From: Pseudomonas helleri
Lineage (GTDB): Bacteria; Pseudomonadota; Gammaproteobacteria; Pseudomonadales; Pseudomonadaceae
Direction: 5' to 3'
Length of the DNA: 53,645 nt
Assembly (NCBI RefSeq): GCF_009600315.1
Contig: NZ_WIWC01000035.1
Span: 1-53,645, forward strand
Both the position numbers and the translations under genes were made by a program. The notes beneath the pieces are model-generated. The model had not been told where the DNA came from. It did no database searches and saw only the letters and a list, made by a program, of their open reading frames with translations. Below, one piece after another: positions 25,513 to 34,350 of the stretch. Position 1 is the first letter of the stretch. Every line of letters starts with the position of its first letter.

Positions 25513-25764
25513 TCAGGCTTTACCGGTAATTGCCCGGTACTTGGCCATCAACTGCTCTTCGGTTTCCGGGTGGGCTTCATCCAGCGGGATGCAGTCAACC
25601 GGGCACACCTGTTGGCATTGCGGCTCATCGTAATGGCCTACGCACTGGGTGCACAGGTTAGGGTCGATCACATAGATCTCTTCACCCTGGGAAATCGCGG
25701 CGTTCGGACACTCGGGTTCGCAGACGTCGCAGTTAATGCAATCGTCGGTAATGATCAGGGACAT
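25513..25764 (-). CDS. fdx1: 2[4Fe-4S] ferredoxin, YfhL/Alvin type
   Basis: An 83-residue electron carrier with two four-iron clusters. The first cluster motif is CINCDVCEPECP (Cys9, 12, 15, 19). The second is the expanded form CTQCVGHYDEPQCQQVC (Cys38, 41, 50, 54), with an additional Cys58. The eight-residue insertion between the second and third cysteines, and the extra C-terminal helix, mark the YfhL/Allochromatium-type subfamily of unusually low redox potential. It follows coaD on the same strand, as PA0362-PA0363 do in PAO1. Start ATG 25764 replaces a longer frame with no family support. Confidence 0.95.
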   Translation of the reverse strand: MSLIITDDCINCDVCEPECPNAAISQGEEIYVIDPNLCTQCVGHYDEPQCQQVCPVDCIPLDEAHPETEEQLMAKYRAITGKA

Positions 25765-25829
25765 GGGTACTCCGGCCGGGGCAGTCAGCCCGGGCAACTG
25801 AAATCGAATGCGCGCAATTGTGCCGCATT

Positions 25830-25854
25830 GGCGCCCGTAGTGCACGCGGGCGCC
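25830..25854 (-). terminator. GC-rich hairpin between coaD and fdx1
   Basis: GGCGCCCG (25830-25837) and CGGGCGCC (25847-25854) form an 8-bp perfect stem with a 9-base loop, 10 bp after the coaD stop. There is no T tract, so it may be an attenuating or RNA-stabilising hairpin instead of a true terminator. Confidence 0.4.
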
Positions 25855-25864
25855 GCTTCAGCGG

Positions 25865-26347
25865 TTACTTCTTGCGAAAGCGCTCAGTCAGGGCGTCAGC
25901 CACAACCGGGTGCACAAACTTGCTGATATCACCGCCCAAGGCCGCAATTTCACGGACCAACGTCGACGAAATGAACGAATAGCGCTCAGACGGCGTGAGA
26001 AACAGGCTCTCGACGTCCGGAGCCAGTTGACGGTTCATGTTCGCCAGCTGGAACTCGTATTCGAAGTCAGAGACCGCCCGTAAACCACGCAAAAACACAT
26101 TGGCGTTCTGTTCTTTGGCGAAGTGGGCAAGCAGTGTCGAAAAGCCGACTACCTCAACATTGGGCAGGTGCTTGGTGACTTCACGTGCCAGCTCAACGCG
26201 CTGTTCCAGAGGAAATAGCGGGTTTTTTTTGGTGCTGGCAGCGACAGCAATGATCACGTGATCGAACAGGCGCGAGGCGCGCTCGACCAGATCGCCGTGG
26301 CCCTTGGTAATAGGGTCAAATGTACCTGGGTACAACACTCGGTTCAT
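25865..26347 (-). CDS. coaD: Phosphopantetheine adenylyltransferase
   Basis: CoaD transfers an adenylyl group from ATP to 4'-phosphopantetheine, the penultimate step of coenzyme A synthesis. The product has 160 residues. It contains the nucleotidyltransferase (T/H)xGH motif within YPGTFDPITKGH (6-17) and the ISSTLVRE motif near 127-134. ATG 26347 is the conserved N-terminus (MNRVLYPG); a frame extending 24 codons upstream is not typical. The ferredoxin gene follows in the same direction. Confidence 0.97.
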   Translation of the reverse strand: MNRVLYPGTFDPITKGHGDLVERASRLFDHVIIAVAASTKKNPLFPLEQRVELAREVTKHLPNVEVVGFSTLLAHFAKEQNANVFLRGLRAVSDFEYEFQLANMNRQLAPDVESLFLTPSERYSFISSTLVREIAALGGDISKFVHPVVADALTERFRKK

Positions 26348-26519
26348 CGCGTCGTCCTGGCGGGAATCCGTTGGGGAGTCGGATGGTATCGCAGCCTTAC
26401 CGGTCGGCCAAGTCGCCATTCGCAGAAGAAAGCACTATAGACGTAGCAGAAAGAGTCACTTTTCGCAGATTTTAGGGTGCTGATGGCCTTCCCATGCCGT
26501 TACTGAGCACCCTCTGCGC

Positions 26520-27950
26520 CTAACGAATAAACAACTTCTGGATCAGGCGAACCCGTTGTCGGTCGTACGGTGGGTAGGCCGCCATCGAACTGTTCAAGCG
26601 CTGTTTGATCAACACACCTTTGGCTTTGCTGAAGGTTAAAAAGCCTTCGTGACCGTGGTAATGCCCCATGCCTGAATGGCCGACGCCACCAAATGGCAGG
26701 TCGTCGATGGCCACGTGTTGCAGCGTTTCGTTGATGCACACGCCACCCGAGTGGGTGTGCTGAATGACGTGTTCCTGTTCCGCCTTGTTGTAGCCAAAGT
26801 AATAAAGCGCTAACGGCCGTGGTCTGGCGTTTATGTAGGCCAACGCTTCGTCCAGTCGGTGATACGTGACAATGGGCAGCAGCGGGCCAAAGATTTCTTC
26901 CTGCATCACTTGCATGTCGTCGCTGACGTTCATTAACAACGTATGGGGCATGCGCCTGCCCTGACCGTGGTCATACAGCGCAATTAACCGGGCGCCTTTA
27001 CGCTCAGCGTCCGCTTGCAGGTGTTCAAGGCGCGCCACTTGCCGCTCGTTGATGATGGCGGTGTAGTCCGGATTGTCGGTCAGGGTGGGGTAAAAACCGT
27101 GAACAGCCGTGCGATAGGCTTCGACAAAGCCTTCGACCCTGTTGTGTGGCACCAGCACATAATCAGGGGCAATACAGGTTTGCCCGGCATTCAGGGTTTT
27201 GCCCCAGGCAATGCGTTGTGCGGCTTCTTTGAGCGAGACTTCAGCCGATACGATGGCGGGGGATTTACCGCCCAACTCCAACGTGACCGGGGTCAGGTTT
27301 TCTGCGGCCGCTCGCATCACCTGTTTGCCCACGTGGGTAGAGCCGGTGAACAGCAAATGATCAAACGCCAGCGCTGAGAAAGCGGCTGCCACATCGGTTT
27401 CCCCCAGTACCACGCACACCATGTCCTCAGGGAAAATGCGCCCCAGCAATTCTTTGAGCCAGTGCCCGGTGGCCGGGGTGAATTCGCTGAGCTTGAGCAT
27501 GACCCGGTTACCTGCCGCCAATGCTCCTACCAAAGGGCCAATGGCCAGGTACAGCGGGTAGTTCCACGGCACGATAATGCCGATCACCCCTAAAGGTTGA
27601 TACACCACTTTGGCGCTGGCGGGCTGGAACATGACGCCAACGTGACGGGGTGAAGGCTTCATCCAGTGCTTGAGGTGTTTGAGGGTGTAATCAATGCCGT
27701 GCAGGCTGGGCATCAACTCGGCAAAAAGGGTCTCGTCCGGGCTGCGGTGGCTGAAATCCTGGCTGATGGCGTCAATCAACACCTCACGCTCATCACTTAA
27801 TAATTGGCGCAGGCTTTTTAGCCATTGCTGGCGTTGCGCAAGAGGAGGAAACGGATGAGCGGCGTACGCCTGACGCTGCAGGTCGAGCAGCGCCTTGAGT
27901 TCGCTGATAGAGGTAGCAGGCGCTTGATAACGGACGCTGTCGACAGACAT
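26520..27950 (-). CDS. calB: Coniferyl aldehyde dehydrogenase
   Basis: A 476-residue NAD(P)-dependent aldehyde dehydrogenase that oxidises coniferyl aldehyde or similar aldehydes to acids. Catalytic elements: Glu225 in LELGG (224-228), Cys259 in NAGQTCIAP (254-262), and the NAD-binding VPWNYP (128-133) and FTGST (201-205). Length and the lack of an N-terminal extension match the class-3-like coniferyl ALDH group, annotated at this place in Pseudomonas (PA0366). True substrates may be wider, including fatty aldehydes. It is divergent from the TetR gene, 137 bp away. Confidence 0.87.
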   Translation of the reverse strand: MSVDSVRYQAPATSISELKALLDLQRQAYAAHPFPPLAQRQQWLKSLRQLLSDEREVLIDAISQDFSHRSPDETLFAELMPSLHGIDYTLKHLKHWMKPSPRHVGVMFQPASAKVVYQPLGVIGIIVPWNYPLYLAIGPLVGALAAGNRVMLKLSEFTPATGHWLKELLGRIFPEDMVCVVLGETDVAAAFSALAFDHLLFTGSTHVGKQVMRAAAENLTPVTLELGGKSPAIVSAEVSLKEAAQRIAWGKTLNAGQTCIAPDYVLVPHNRVEGFVEAYRTAVHGFYPTLTDNPDYTAIINERQVARLEHLQADAERKGARLIALYDHGQGRRMPHTLLMNVSDDMQVMQEEIFGPLLPIVTYHRLDEALAYINARPRPLALYYFGYNKAEQEHVIQHTHSGGVCINETLQHVAIDDLPFGGVGHSGMGHYHGHEGFLTFSKAKGVLIKQRLNSSMAAYPPYDRQRVRLIQKLFIR

Positions 27951-28087
27951 GACGGGCTCCAGACTTAAATAGGCTCGATTGCTTTTAGGTTGCGCTGGCA
28001 CAGTTGTCAAACGGGGCGGAACCTGTGGTTTATCGTGACCCCTGTTAAGTCGTAAGATGCCGTTCGTCACTCATGGAGGTCCGGTTC

Positions 28088-28756
28088 ATGACCGCACGAA
28101 TCAAAACCAGCCAGCGCATTGTCGAGACCAGTCTGGATCTGTTTAATCAGTTGGGGGAGCGCAGTGTGAGTACCAATCACATTGCGGCCCATATGGAGAT
28201 CTCTCCGGGCAATCTGTATTACCACTTCCCTAACAAGCAGGCCATTATCTCGGTGCTGTTCGCCGAGTTTGAAACCCTTGTATTGAGTTTTCTGCGTCCC
28301 CCGCAAGGACGCCGGGTGGCGGTTGCCGACAAACGCCATTACGTGCAGCACTTGCTGGACGCCATGTGGCGCTATCGCTTCATTTACCGGGATATTGAGC
28401 ACTTGTTACGTAGCGACGCTGATCTGGCTGCGAGCTATCGCCGGTTTTCATTCGCGTGCCTGACGCAAGCACAGGCTATTTACAGTGGCTTTGTGGAGGC
28501 CGGCATCCTGCGCATGAGTGCGCAGCAAGTCGAGTCCTTGGCCCTCAATGCCTGGATCATTCTCACCTCGTGGGTCAGTTTCCTGTGTGCGACCCGCGAG
28601 AACAGCGACACGCTCAGTGAGCAGGCGCTCAAGCGCGGAGTGTATCAAGTGCTGGAGCTGTCTTCGGGGTTTACCACCGAACACGCCCGTGCTGAAGTCG
28701 ATGAGCTCATCAAGGATTTTTACGTCCCGTTGAATCAAACGCTGGACGGTCATTAA
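28088..28756 (+). CDS. TetR-family transcriptional regulator
   Basis: A 222-residue repressor-type protein. The N-terminal helix-turn-helix (about residues 27-56) reads SVSTNHIAAHMEISPGNLYY followed by HFPNKQAII, a canonical TetR pattern. The C-terminal ligand-binding domain is variable. ATG 28088 is chosen because a GGAGGT ribosome site lies 6-12 bases upstream. Divergence from the aldehyde dehydrogenase gene suggests that it controls that gene and itself from the shared region; no operator palindrome is certain. Confidence 0.9.
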   Translation: MTARIKTSQRIVETSLDLFNQLGERSVSTNHIAAHMEISPGNLYYHFPNKQAIISVLFAEFETLVLSFLRPPQGRRVAVADKRHYVQHLLDAMWRYRFIYRDIEHLLRSDADLAASYRRFSFACLTQAQAIYSGFVEAGILRMSAQQVESLALNAWIILTSWVSFLCATRENSDTLSEQALKRGVYQVLELSSGFTTEHARAEVDELIKDFYVPLNQTLDGH

Positions 28757-28785
28757 CAGCCTTTCACCCTTCACAGGAGTTCACC

Positions 28786-29640
28786 ATGCCCATTGCGCAA
28801 TTGATCAGCCCTCAAGCTCTGAAGGATCGTCAGGAGCAGCCTGGCCTGATTATCCTTGATTGCCGTTTTGCGCTTGAAGACCCGGACTATGGGCGTTGCA
28901 GCTATGCCGAAGGGCACATTGAAGGTGCTCAATACGCGGACCTGGAACGTCATTTGAGCGGTCCTGTGAGCAAAGGTGTCACAGGCCGTCACCCGCTACC
29001 CGACGCTCAAACCTTGCTTGAACAACTGCGCGTGTGGGGCATCAACCAAGACAGCGACGTGGTGCTCTATGATGACGGCCCCGGCGCTTTTGCTGCCCGG
29101 GCGTGGTGGTTATTGATGTGGCTGGGCAAGCGCGACGGGGTGTTCATTCTGGACGGTGGGCTCAAGGCTTGGCATGCCGCCGGTTTTCCGTTGAGTATTG
29201 ACGCAGTGTCACGGCCGCGTGGCACCTTCAATGGAACGCCGGATGACCGCTTGTTGATCAGTACTGATCAATTGCTGATGCGTCTGGGGAGCCCTCAGCT
29301 GACGTTGATAGATGCGCGGGCCCAAGCGCGTTTTCGTGGTGAGGTCGAACCTATCGATCCCGTCGCCGGGCATATTCCGGGCGCGCAATGCGCAGCCTTT
29401 GGCGAAAATCTTGACAGTAACGGGTGTTTCTTGCCTGCCGAGCAACTCAAACAGCGTTTTGCCGAGCAATTGGGCGACCGTTCGCCTGAGCAATTGGTGG
29501 CTTACTGTGGCTCGGGTGTCACCGCGTGCCATAACCTGTTTGCATTGGCGTTGGCGGGGTATCCGTTAGGCAAGCTCTATCCCGGCTCATGGAGCGAGTG
29601 GATCACCGACCCGCAGCGAGAGATTGCTACCGGCGCTTAA
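28786..29640 (+). CDS. sseA: 3-mercaptopyruvate sulfurtransferase
   Basis: A 284-residue double-rhodanese enzyme. The N-terminal rhodanese unit (about 8-140) lacks the catalytic cysteine; the C-terminal unit has it in CGSGVTA (Cys241-Ala247). CGSGVTA, instead of CRKGVTA, marks 3-mercaptopyruvate as the preferred sulfur donor over thiosulfate. It transfers sulfur to cyanide or thiol acceptors. A GGAG ribosome site (ACAGGAGTTC) precedes the ATG. Its last 14 bases overlap the 3' end of the convergent hydrolase gene. Confidence 0.92.
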   Translation: MPIAQLISPQALKDRQEQPGLIILDCRFALEDPDYGRCSYAEGHIEGAQYADLERHLSGPVSKGVTGRHPLPDAQTLLEQLRVWGINQDSDVVLYDDGPGAFAARAWWLLMWLGKRDGVFILDGGLKAWHAAGFPLSIDAVSRPRGTFNGTPDDRLLISTDQLLMRLGSPQLTLIDARAQARFRGEVEPIDPVAGHIPGAQCAAFGENLDSNGCFLPAEQLKQRFAEQLGDRSPEQLVAYCGSGVTACHNLFALALAGYPLGKLYPGSWSEWITDPQREIATGA

Positions 29641-30679
29641 GAGCGCTTTTGAGGGCTTTGTGGTGTAGCGCCGCCAGCCATTGCGGAATGCGTCTTTCAA
29701 GGTAGTACGTCGGTTTTCGTGGACTGCCTTCAACGAAGCCCACATGTCCGCCCTGAGCATGCAGTTCCAGACAGGTGGAGGCTGACAGCTCATCAGCTTC
29801 GGGGATGCTGTGTTTGAACACAAACGGATCGTCCTCGGCATGGATAATCAAGGTCGGCGTTTCGATAGCCTTCAGGTAATAACGGCTCGATGCTCGCCGA
29901 TAGTAGTCAGCCACATTGATATAGCCGTTAAGTGGGGCTGTCACACGGTCATCGAACTCCCAGAAGGTGCGCATTTTGCCGAGTGATTGCGGTGTTCCCA
30001 GGCGGCTCAAGGTCGCAAGACCTTCATGTTTGGCGTCGTGGTGGAATTGGCGTTGTTTTTTTCGCAGGTAGTCCAGCATCTCGCGCATGAAATGCGCTTG
30101 GTAGACCTTGGAAAACCCCATTCCGATCCGGTCGGCGCACTGATCAAGCCGAAACGGTACAGAAACCGCGACCGCACCGTGCAGACCGCTGTCTCCGCTA
30201 CTTTCACCGAGGTATTTGAGCAATACGTTACCGCCCAATGAATAGCCGACGGCATAGAGCGGAGCCTGTGGATACCTGGCCCGTAATTGCCCCACAACTT
30301 CTGCCAGATCTTCGCTGGCGCCCGAGTGATAGCTTCGGGTCAGCAAGTTCGGTTCGCCGGAGCAGCCGCGCCAGTTCAGGGCCGCGCTGGTCCAGCCACG
30401 CTTGGCAAGGGCCGTTTGCAGGCCCAACACGTAGTGCGACCCCGAAGATCCGGTGAGCCCATGCAGCACCAGCACCACTGGTGCAAAAGTTGATGGCGTG
30501 CCGAGCCAGTCCAGGTCGAGGAAGTCGCCATCTTCAAGCCACAGTCGTTCACGTTGATGCTCAACAGTCGGTTTGGTGCGCCAGAGTGCCCCCCATAATG
30601 TTTGCAAATGGGGATTGCCGAGGCCAAAGGCCGGAGCGAAGGATTCAAGCGGCAATGCCGGGGTGGCTGATAGGGGCAC
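29627..30679 (-). CDS. Alpha/beta hydrolase, YheT (AB-hydrolase 4) family
   Basis: A 350-residue putative esterase. Family features are NPHLQTLWG near the N-terminus (22-30), the oxyanion segment LHGLTGSSGSHY (72-83), nucleophile Ser147 in GYSLGG (145-150), and a late catalytic histidine in HAQGGHVGF. Substrate unknown; family members act on lipid or short-chain esters. The start is GTG (30679), because an ATG just upstream is closed by a stop codon. The gene follows the third M16 gene after 162 bp. Confidence 0.88.
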   Translation of the reverse strand: MPLSATPALPLESFAPAFGLGNPHLQTLWGALWRTKPTVEHQRERLWLEDGDFLDLDWLGTPSTFAPVVLVLHGLTGSSGSHYVLGLQTALAKRGWTSAALNWRGCSGEPNLLTRSYHSGASEDLAEVVGQLRARYPQAPLYAVGYSLGGNVLLKYLGESSGDSGLHGAVAVSVPFRLDQCADRIGMGFSKVYQAHFMREMLDYLRKKQRQFHHDAKHEGLATLSRLGTPQSLGKMRTFWEFDDRVTAPLNGYINVADYYRRASSRYYLKAIETPTLIIHAEDDPFVFKHSIPEADELSASTCLELHAQGGHVGFVEGSPRKPTYYLERRIPQWLAALHHKALKSALKRR

Positions 30680-30841
30680 TTAGGGTCTCATCGGGGCAGC
30701 GGATTCGGTGTTGTGCATAAGTTGCCACAAGAGTGGTCGGCGCCCAAATTTAGGGTGATGGCCGGTGGCAATCATCATTGGCACCGACCCTTTGGCGAGT
30801 AACATAGCGGTATATTGACGGTATTTCACGGCCGCCGAGAA

Positions 30842-32095
30842 TCAAACCTTACGCGGAAAAATATGCGCCACACTGGTACGTCCAGGGGTGAACCAGGCCT
30901 TGGCGATGCGTTGAATATCCTTTGAGGTCACGCTCTGTAGCGCTTGGGCTTGCGTGTCAATCAGTTGCCATGGCTGGCCGATGACCTCAAGGTTGCCAAT
31001 GATTGAGCCTTGTAGTTCGAGAGTGTCCAGACTGTCGAGGTGAGCCAGTGCCTGAGCGCGACCATATTCCAGCGTCTGAGCGTCGAGCGGAGTTGCTTTC
31101 AACGTTTCAAGCAGTGCCTGTATGTTTTCCTGAATCTGCGGCAGGGGCATCCAGTTGTGCTCGCTGGTGGTCAGGGCAATCAACAGGAGGTCGTCTTCAA
31201 GGCGATAGGTAGGCAGTCGTGTCACCAGATTGCTCAGCGCTTTACTGTCATCCATAAACAGGCGAGGAATCCAGGCTTCTGGGCCTGAGGTCAGTAATGC
31301 GCTGATGATTTGCAAAACACTCATATCCAGTGAGTCGGTGGCAGTTGCCAGGCTGGGAGTGTTGATGGCCATTTGCAGACGTGGAAAAGGGGTGTCGAGA
31401 AACTGAGTGATTGTTCGCTCACCTTCGTAGACAGGGGAAGGTGCCGGATTCGCAGGTGTGAGATCGGTAAGTCGTGGGGGTTTGGCAAAGATTCGCTGGA
31501 CCAGCGGTTGGATTTCTTCAAGCGAGGTATCGCCTACAACGACCAAAATGGAGTTGTTGGGGGCGTAGTGCTGTTTATGCCAGCGCATCACATCGCTCAC
31601 AGTAAGCTGATCAAGATGATCGACATCACCGAATTTAAACGCTGCGCCGGCGTGCGGGAAAATAAGGTGTTCAAATTCAGGTGTGATCCAGAAATCGGAG
31701 CTGAAATAAGGATCGGCCAGCTCCAGTTCTTTTGTTTTCTGCAGCCCGACCTTAAGACGATCTTCTGACAAAACGGGCGGTTGCAACCTGGCCGCCAGCA
31801 TCTCCAATACTGACTGGATGGCTGCGCGAGGGGCTTCCAGACTGTACGTGCTGACATCGTAGTCAAGCCAGCCATTGGCCTCTGCCCCAATTTTGTACGC
31901 GCGTTGTTTATCCTTGAAAGCAGCCCCCCCGGTGATATACGCCACACCTCGCTGATGCGCTTGTTCGTTACGGGTGCCTGCTTTATGGAAGAGCGTGGAG
32001 CAAATCGCAGGCGTGCGGTGGTCTTCACGCACAATGACTTTCAAGCCGTTATCGAGGGTGAACTCGCAGGTCTCTTTTGGAGTAGATAGCGTCAT
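30842..32095 (-). CDS. M16-family protein lacking the zinc motif (third copy)
   Basis: A 417-residue full-length two-lobe pitrilysin-like protein, a paralogue of the zinc peptidase encoded at 34343-35698 (compare LDNGLKVIVREDHRTP with LDNGLKVIVREDHRAP, and the end SVAHIFPR with SVAHVLPE). At the position of the zinc-binding HALEH it has YITGG (residues 53-57), and the later glutamate ligand appears to be lysine. It should be catalytically inactive. It has no signal peptide, unlike the other two M16 proteins here. The frame is intact over 417 codons, which argues against a decaying pseudogene. A chaperone-like or subunit role is possible but not shown. Confidence 0.85.
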   Translation of the reverse strand: MTLSTPKETCEFTLDNGLKVIVREDHRTPAICSTLFHKAGTRNEQAHQRGVAYITGGAAFKDKQRAYKIGAEANGWLDYDVSTYSLEAPRAAIQSVLEMLAARLQPPVLSEDRLKVGLQKTKELELADPYFSSDFWITPEFEHLIFPHAGAAFKFGDVDHLDQLTVSDVMRWHKQHYAPNNSILVVVGDTSLEEIQPLVQRIFAKPPRLTDLTPANPAPSPVYEGERTITQFLDTPFPRLQMAINTPSLATATDSLDMSVLQIISALLTSGPEAWIPRLFMDDSKALSNLVTRLPTYRLEDDLLLIALTTSEHNWMPLPQIQENIQALLETLKATPLDAQTLEYGRAQALAHLDSLDTLELQGSIIGNLEVIGQPWQLIDTQAQALQSVTSKDIQRIAKAWFTPGRTSVAHIFPRKV

Positions 32096-32212
32096 TCTTC
32101 ACATTCCGTTGTTCGAGGCAGTGTTTAAACACGTCCGTTTATAGTGAACAGGCAGGATGCGTGAGCGCGTGAAGTGTGGGGCGGTAGATATATAGGAGAT
32201 AAAAGAAAGGGT

Positions 32213-32239
32213 GTGGGAGCTGTTCAGGCCAGCTCCCAC
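32213..32239. repeat. GTGGGAGCTG palindrome downstream of rsmD
   Basis: GTGGGAGCTG (32213-32222) and CAGCTCCCAC (32230-32239) form a perfect 10-bp stem with a 7-base loop. On the minus strand it lies 13 bp past the rsmD stop, so it may end the M16-rsmD transcript. The arm resembles a REP motif common in Pseudomonas (GTGGGAGCTGGC). Confidence 0.65.
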
Positions 32240-32251
32240 GAGGTTTCGGTA

Positions 32252-32860
32252 TTACTCGGCGATCGGCGATTGCGGCGTTTCGCGCAGCCACAAGGCGTAG
32301 TTTACCCCTCCGGCTTTTTGTTCGCGGTGCAGGCGCCAGTTGGCAGGTAAGCCCAGCTCCGAGGGGCGGCGTTCGCTTTCAGTGTAAATCCAGGCGCTAT
32401 CCGTCAACCATCCGCGTTGCTCCAGCAAGTCACACGCTGGTTTGAGCAGTTCCTTGTTGAAAGGAGGGTCAAGGAATACGACATCAAATGTGTCGATCGG
32501 TGTCGCGTCCAGAAAACGCAGCGCATCGGTTTGTTGAACCTCTCCGACGGTACAACGCAGCAGGCCCATGTTTTCACGAATATTGGAAATCGCATCACGG
32601 CTGCTGTCCAGCGCGACGCCTTTGGCGGCACCGCGTGACAGTGCTTCGAAAAACAGTGCGCCGCTGCCCGCAAACACGTCCAGCACCTTGGCGCCGATGA
32701 TAGTAGGAGCCAGCCAGTTGAACAGAGTTTCACGTACACGGTCCGGCGTCGGGCGCAGACCTTCTACATGGGGGAAGTCGAGCTTGCGGCTGCGCCATTC
32801 CCCACCAATGATGCGTAACTGACCTGCACCCGAGTGCGATGTGTTTTTTGGCTTTGCCAT
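32252..32860 (-). CDS. rsmD: 16S rRNA (guanine-966-N2)-methyltransferase
   Basis: RsmD methylates G966 of 16S rRNA. The 202-residue protein has the SAM-binding VLDVFAGSGALFFEALSRGA (about 59-78) and the N6/N2 methyltransferase motif DPPF near 131-134, plus the N-terminal RIIGGEWRSRKL. Its ATG overlaps the stop of the preceding M16 gene (TAATG), so it is translated from the same message. The rsmD-M16-M16 order next to ftsY is typical of Pseudomonas. Confidence 0.96.
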   Translation of the reverse strand: MAKPKNTSHSGAGQLRIIGGEWRSRKLDFPHVEGLRPTPDRVRETLFNWLAPTIIGAKVLDVFAGSGALFFEALSRGAAKGVALDSSRDAISNIRENMGLLRCTVGEVQQTDALRFLDATPIDTFDVVFLDPPFNKELLKPACDLLEQRGWLTDSAWIYTESERRPSELGLPANWRLHREQKAGGVNYALWLRETPQSPIAE

Positions 32861-34350
32861 TAATGCTCCGGAACCCCAAGAGGTTGCTCTGAAGGTTTGT
32901 CGGTAGGAGGTGGCAGTGGTTTTTGCGGCACAGTCGGGCCGGCGGTCACTACGACCATTTTGTCGGCGCTCAGGTGCTTGTTCATGGCGTCCTTGACCTG
33001 CTCTTTCGTCAGATTCTGAGACTGCTTCATGAAGGTTTCGAGATAGTCCAAAGGCAAATCGTAGAAGCCCATTGCGCCCAGTTGGCCGACGATGGCTGCG
33101 TTGCTGGCGGTGGACAGCGGGAAGCTGCCAGCCAGTTCACGCTTGGCATCGTCGAGTTCTTTTTGTGTCGGACCGTTTTTCAGGTAGTCAGACAGAATGT
33201 CTTGCACCAGCTTGAGCGTGCCTTCACTCAATTCGGCACGTGTTTGCAGGTTGATCATGAACGGGCCGCGCGCTTGCATGGGGCTGAAACTGGAATACAC
33301 GCCATAAGTCAGGCCGCGTTTTTCACGCACTTCAGTCATCAAACGTGTACCAAAACCACCGCCACCCAGGATGCTGTTGCCCAATGACAGGGCCGCATAA
33401 TCGGGATCATCACGGTCGATGCCCAACTGCGAGAGCAGCAAGTGGGTTTGCTTGGACGGGAACTCGATATGTGTCTGGCCCGCTTCAGGCACTGTCGGTT
33501 GTGCTGTTTTGTCGACCGCAGGGCCTTTAGGCAGTGCGGCAGAGACTTGAGCTGCGATGGCTTCAGCCTCTTCGCGAGATAAATCACCCACGATGGCAAT
33601 CACGGCATTACCTGCGGTGTAGGCCTTGTTATGAAAGGCCTTGAGCTGGTCGATGGTGATTGAGGTGATGCTTTCGGCATTGCCGTCAGTGGAGTGCGCA
33701 TACGGGTGGTTACCGTATAGGCGCTTGAACAGCTCGTTGCTGGCCAGTTTTCCGGGGTTCTGCTTTTGGTACTCGAAGCTGGCGAGCAACTGGTTTTTGA
33801 TCCGTGCCAGAGAATCGGCCGGGAAGGTGGGTTTGCCCACAACTTCAGCAAACAGGTTCAACGCCGGAGTGCGTTTATCCACATCGCTCAGGCTGCGCAG
33901 CGAGGCTACGGCCATGTCGCGGTAGGCGCCATTACTGAAGTCGGCGCCCAGGCCTTCAAAACCTTGTGCGATAGCGCCAACATCTTTGCCTGCTACGCCT
34001 TCATTGAGCATGGCGTTGGTCAGCAAGGCCAGACCGGGCGTGTTGTCGTCCTGGCTGCTGCCGGCTGCGAACGTCAGACGCAAGTCGAACATAGGCAATT
34101 GCCGCGCTTCAACGAACAGAACTTTAGAGCCTTCGGCGGTTTTCCAGGTTTGTACATTCAGGGCGCGGTGGCTGGGCGCCTTGCCGTCCAGCTCTGCCAG
34201 AGATTCGAGCTTGTGCTCGGTTTTGGCTTGATCGAGGGCTTGGCTGGCAACCGATTCACCGGGGTTAGCGAAGTAATAGCCGAGTACCCCGACCAGAATG
34301 GCGGCGCTCAGGCCGAGCAGGGCGTAGCGGGGACCTTTACGCTCACTCAT
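32860..34350 (-). CDS. M16-family peptidase-like subunit without zinc motif
   Basis: A 496-residue M16 protein. An N-terminal membrane anchor or uncleaved signal (about residues 8-27) points to a periplasmic location. The HXXEH motif is absent at the expected place (NTPGLALLTNAML). The C-lobe R/Y substrate-binding segment is present (REKRGLTYGVYSSF). Such a protein normally pairs with an active M16 subunit, here the one encoded just upstream with an 8-base overlap, as in PA0371-PA0372. ATG 34350 is used; 10 further in-frame codons upstream overlap the neighbour more deeply. Confidence 0.9.
   Translation of the reverse strand: MSERKGPRYALLGLSAAILVGVLGYYFANPGESVASQALDQAKTEHKLESLAELDGKAPSHRALNVQTWKTAEGSKVLFVEARQLPMFDLRLTFAAGSSQDDNTPGLALLTNAMLNEGVAGKDVGAIAQGFEGLGADFSNGAYRDMAVASLRSLSDVDKRTPALNLFAEVVGKPTFPADSLARIKNQLLASFEYQKQNPGKLASNELFKRLYGNHPYAHSTDGNAESITSITIDQLKAFHNKAYTAGNAVIAIVGDLSREEAEAIAAQVSAALPKGPAVDKTAQPTVPEAGQTHIEFPSKQTHLLLSQLGIDRDDPDYAALSLGNSILGGGGFGTRLMTEVREKRGLTYGVYSSFSPMQARGPFMINLQTRAELSEGTLKLVQDILSDYLKNGPTQKELDDAKRELAGSFPLSTASNAAIVGQLGAMGFYDLPLDYLETFMKQSQNLTKEQVKDAMNKHLSADKMVVVTAGPTVPQKPLPPPTDKPSEQPLGVPEH

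Noticed and set aside
30842..32095. Pseudogene status for the third M16 gene
   Set aside because: The frame is uninterrupted over full family length and conserved blocks outside the zinc site are kept, so it is reported as a gene with lost catalysis.
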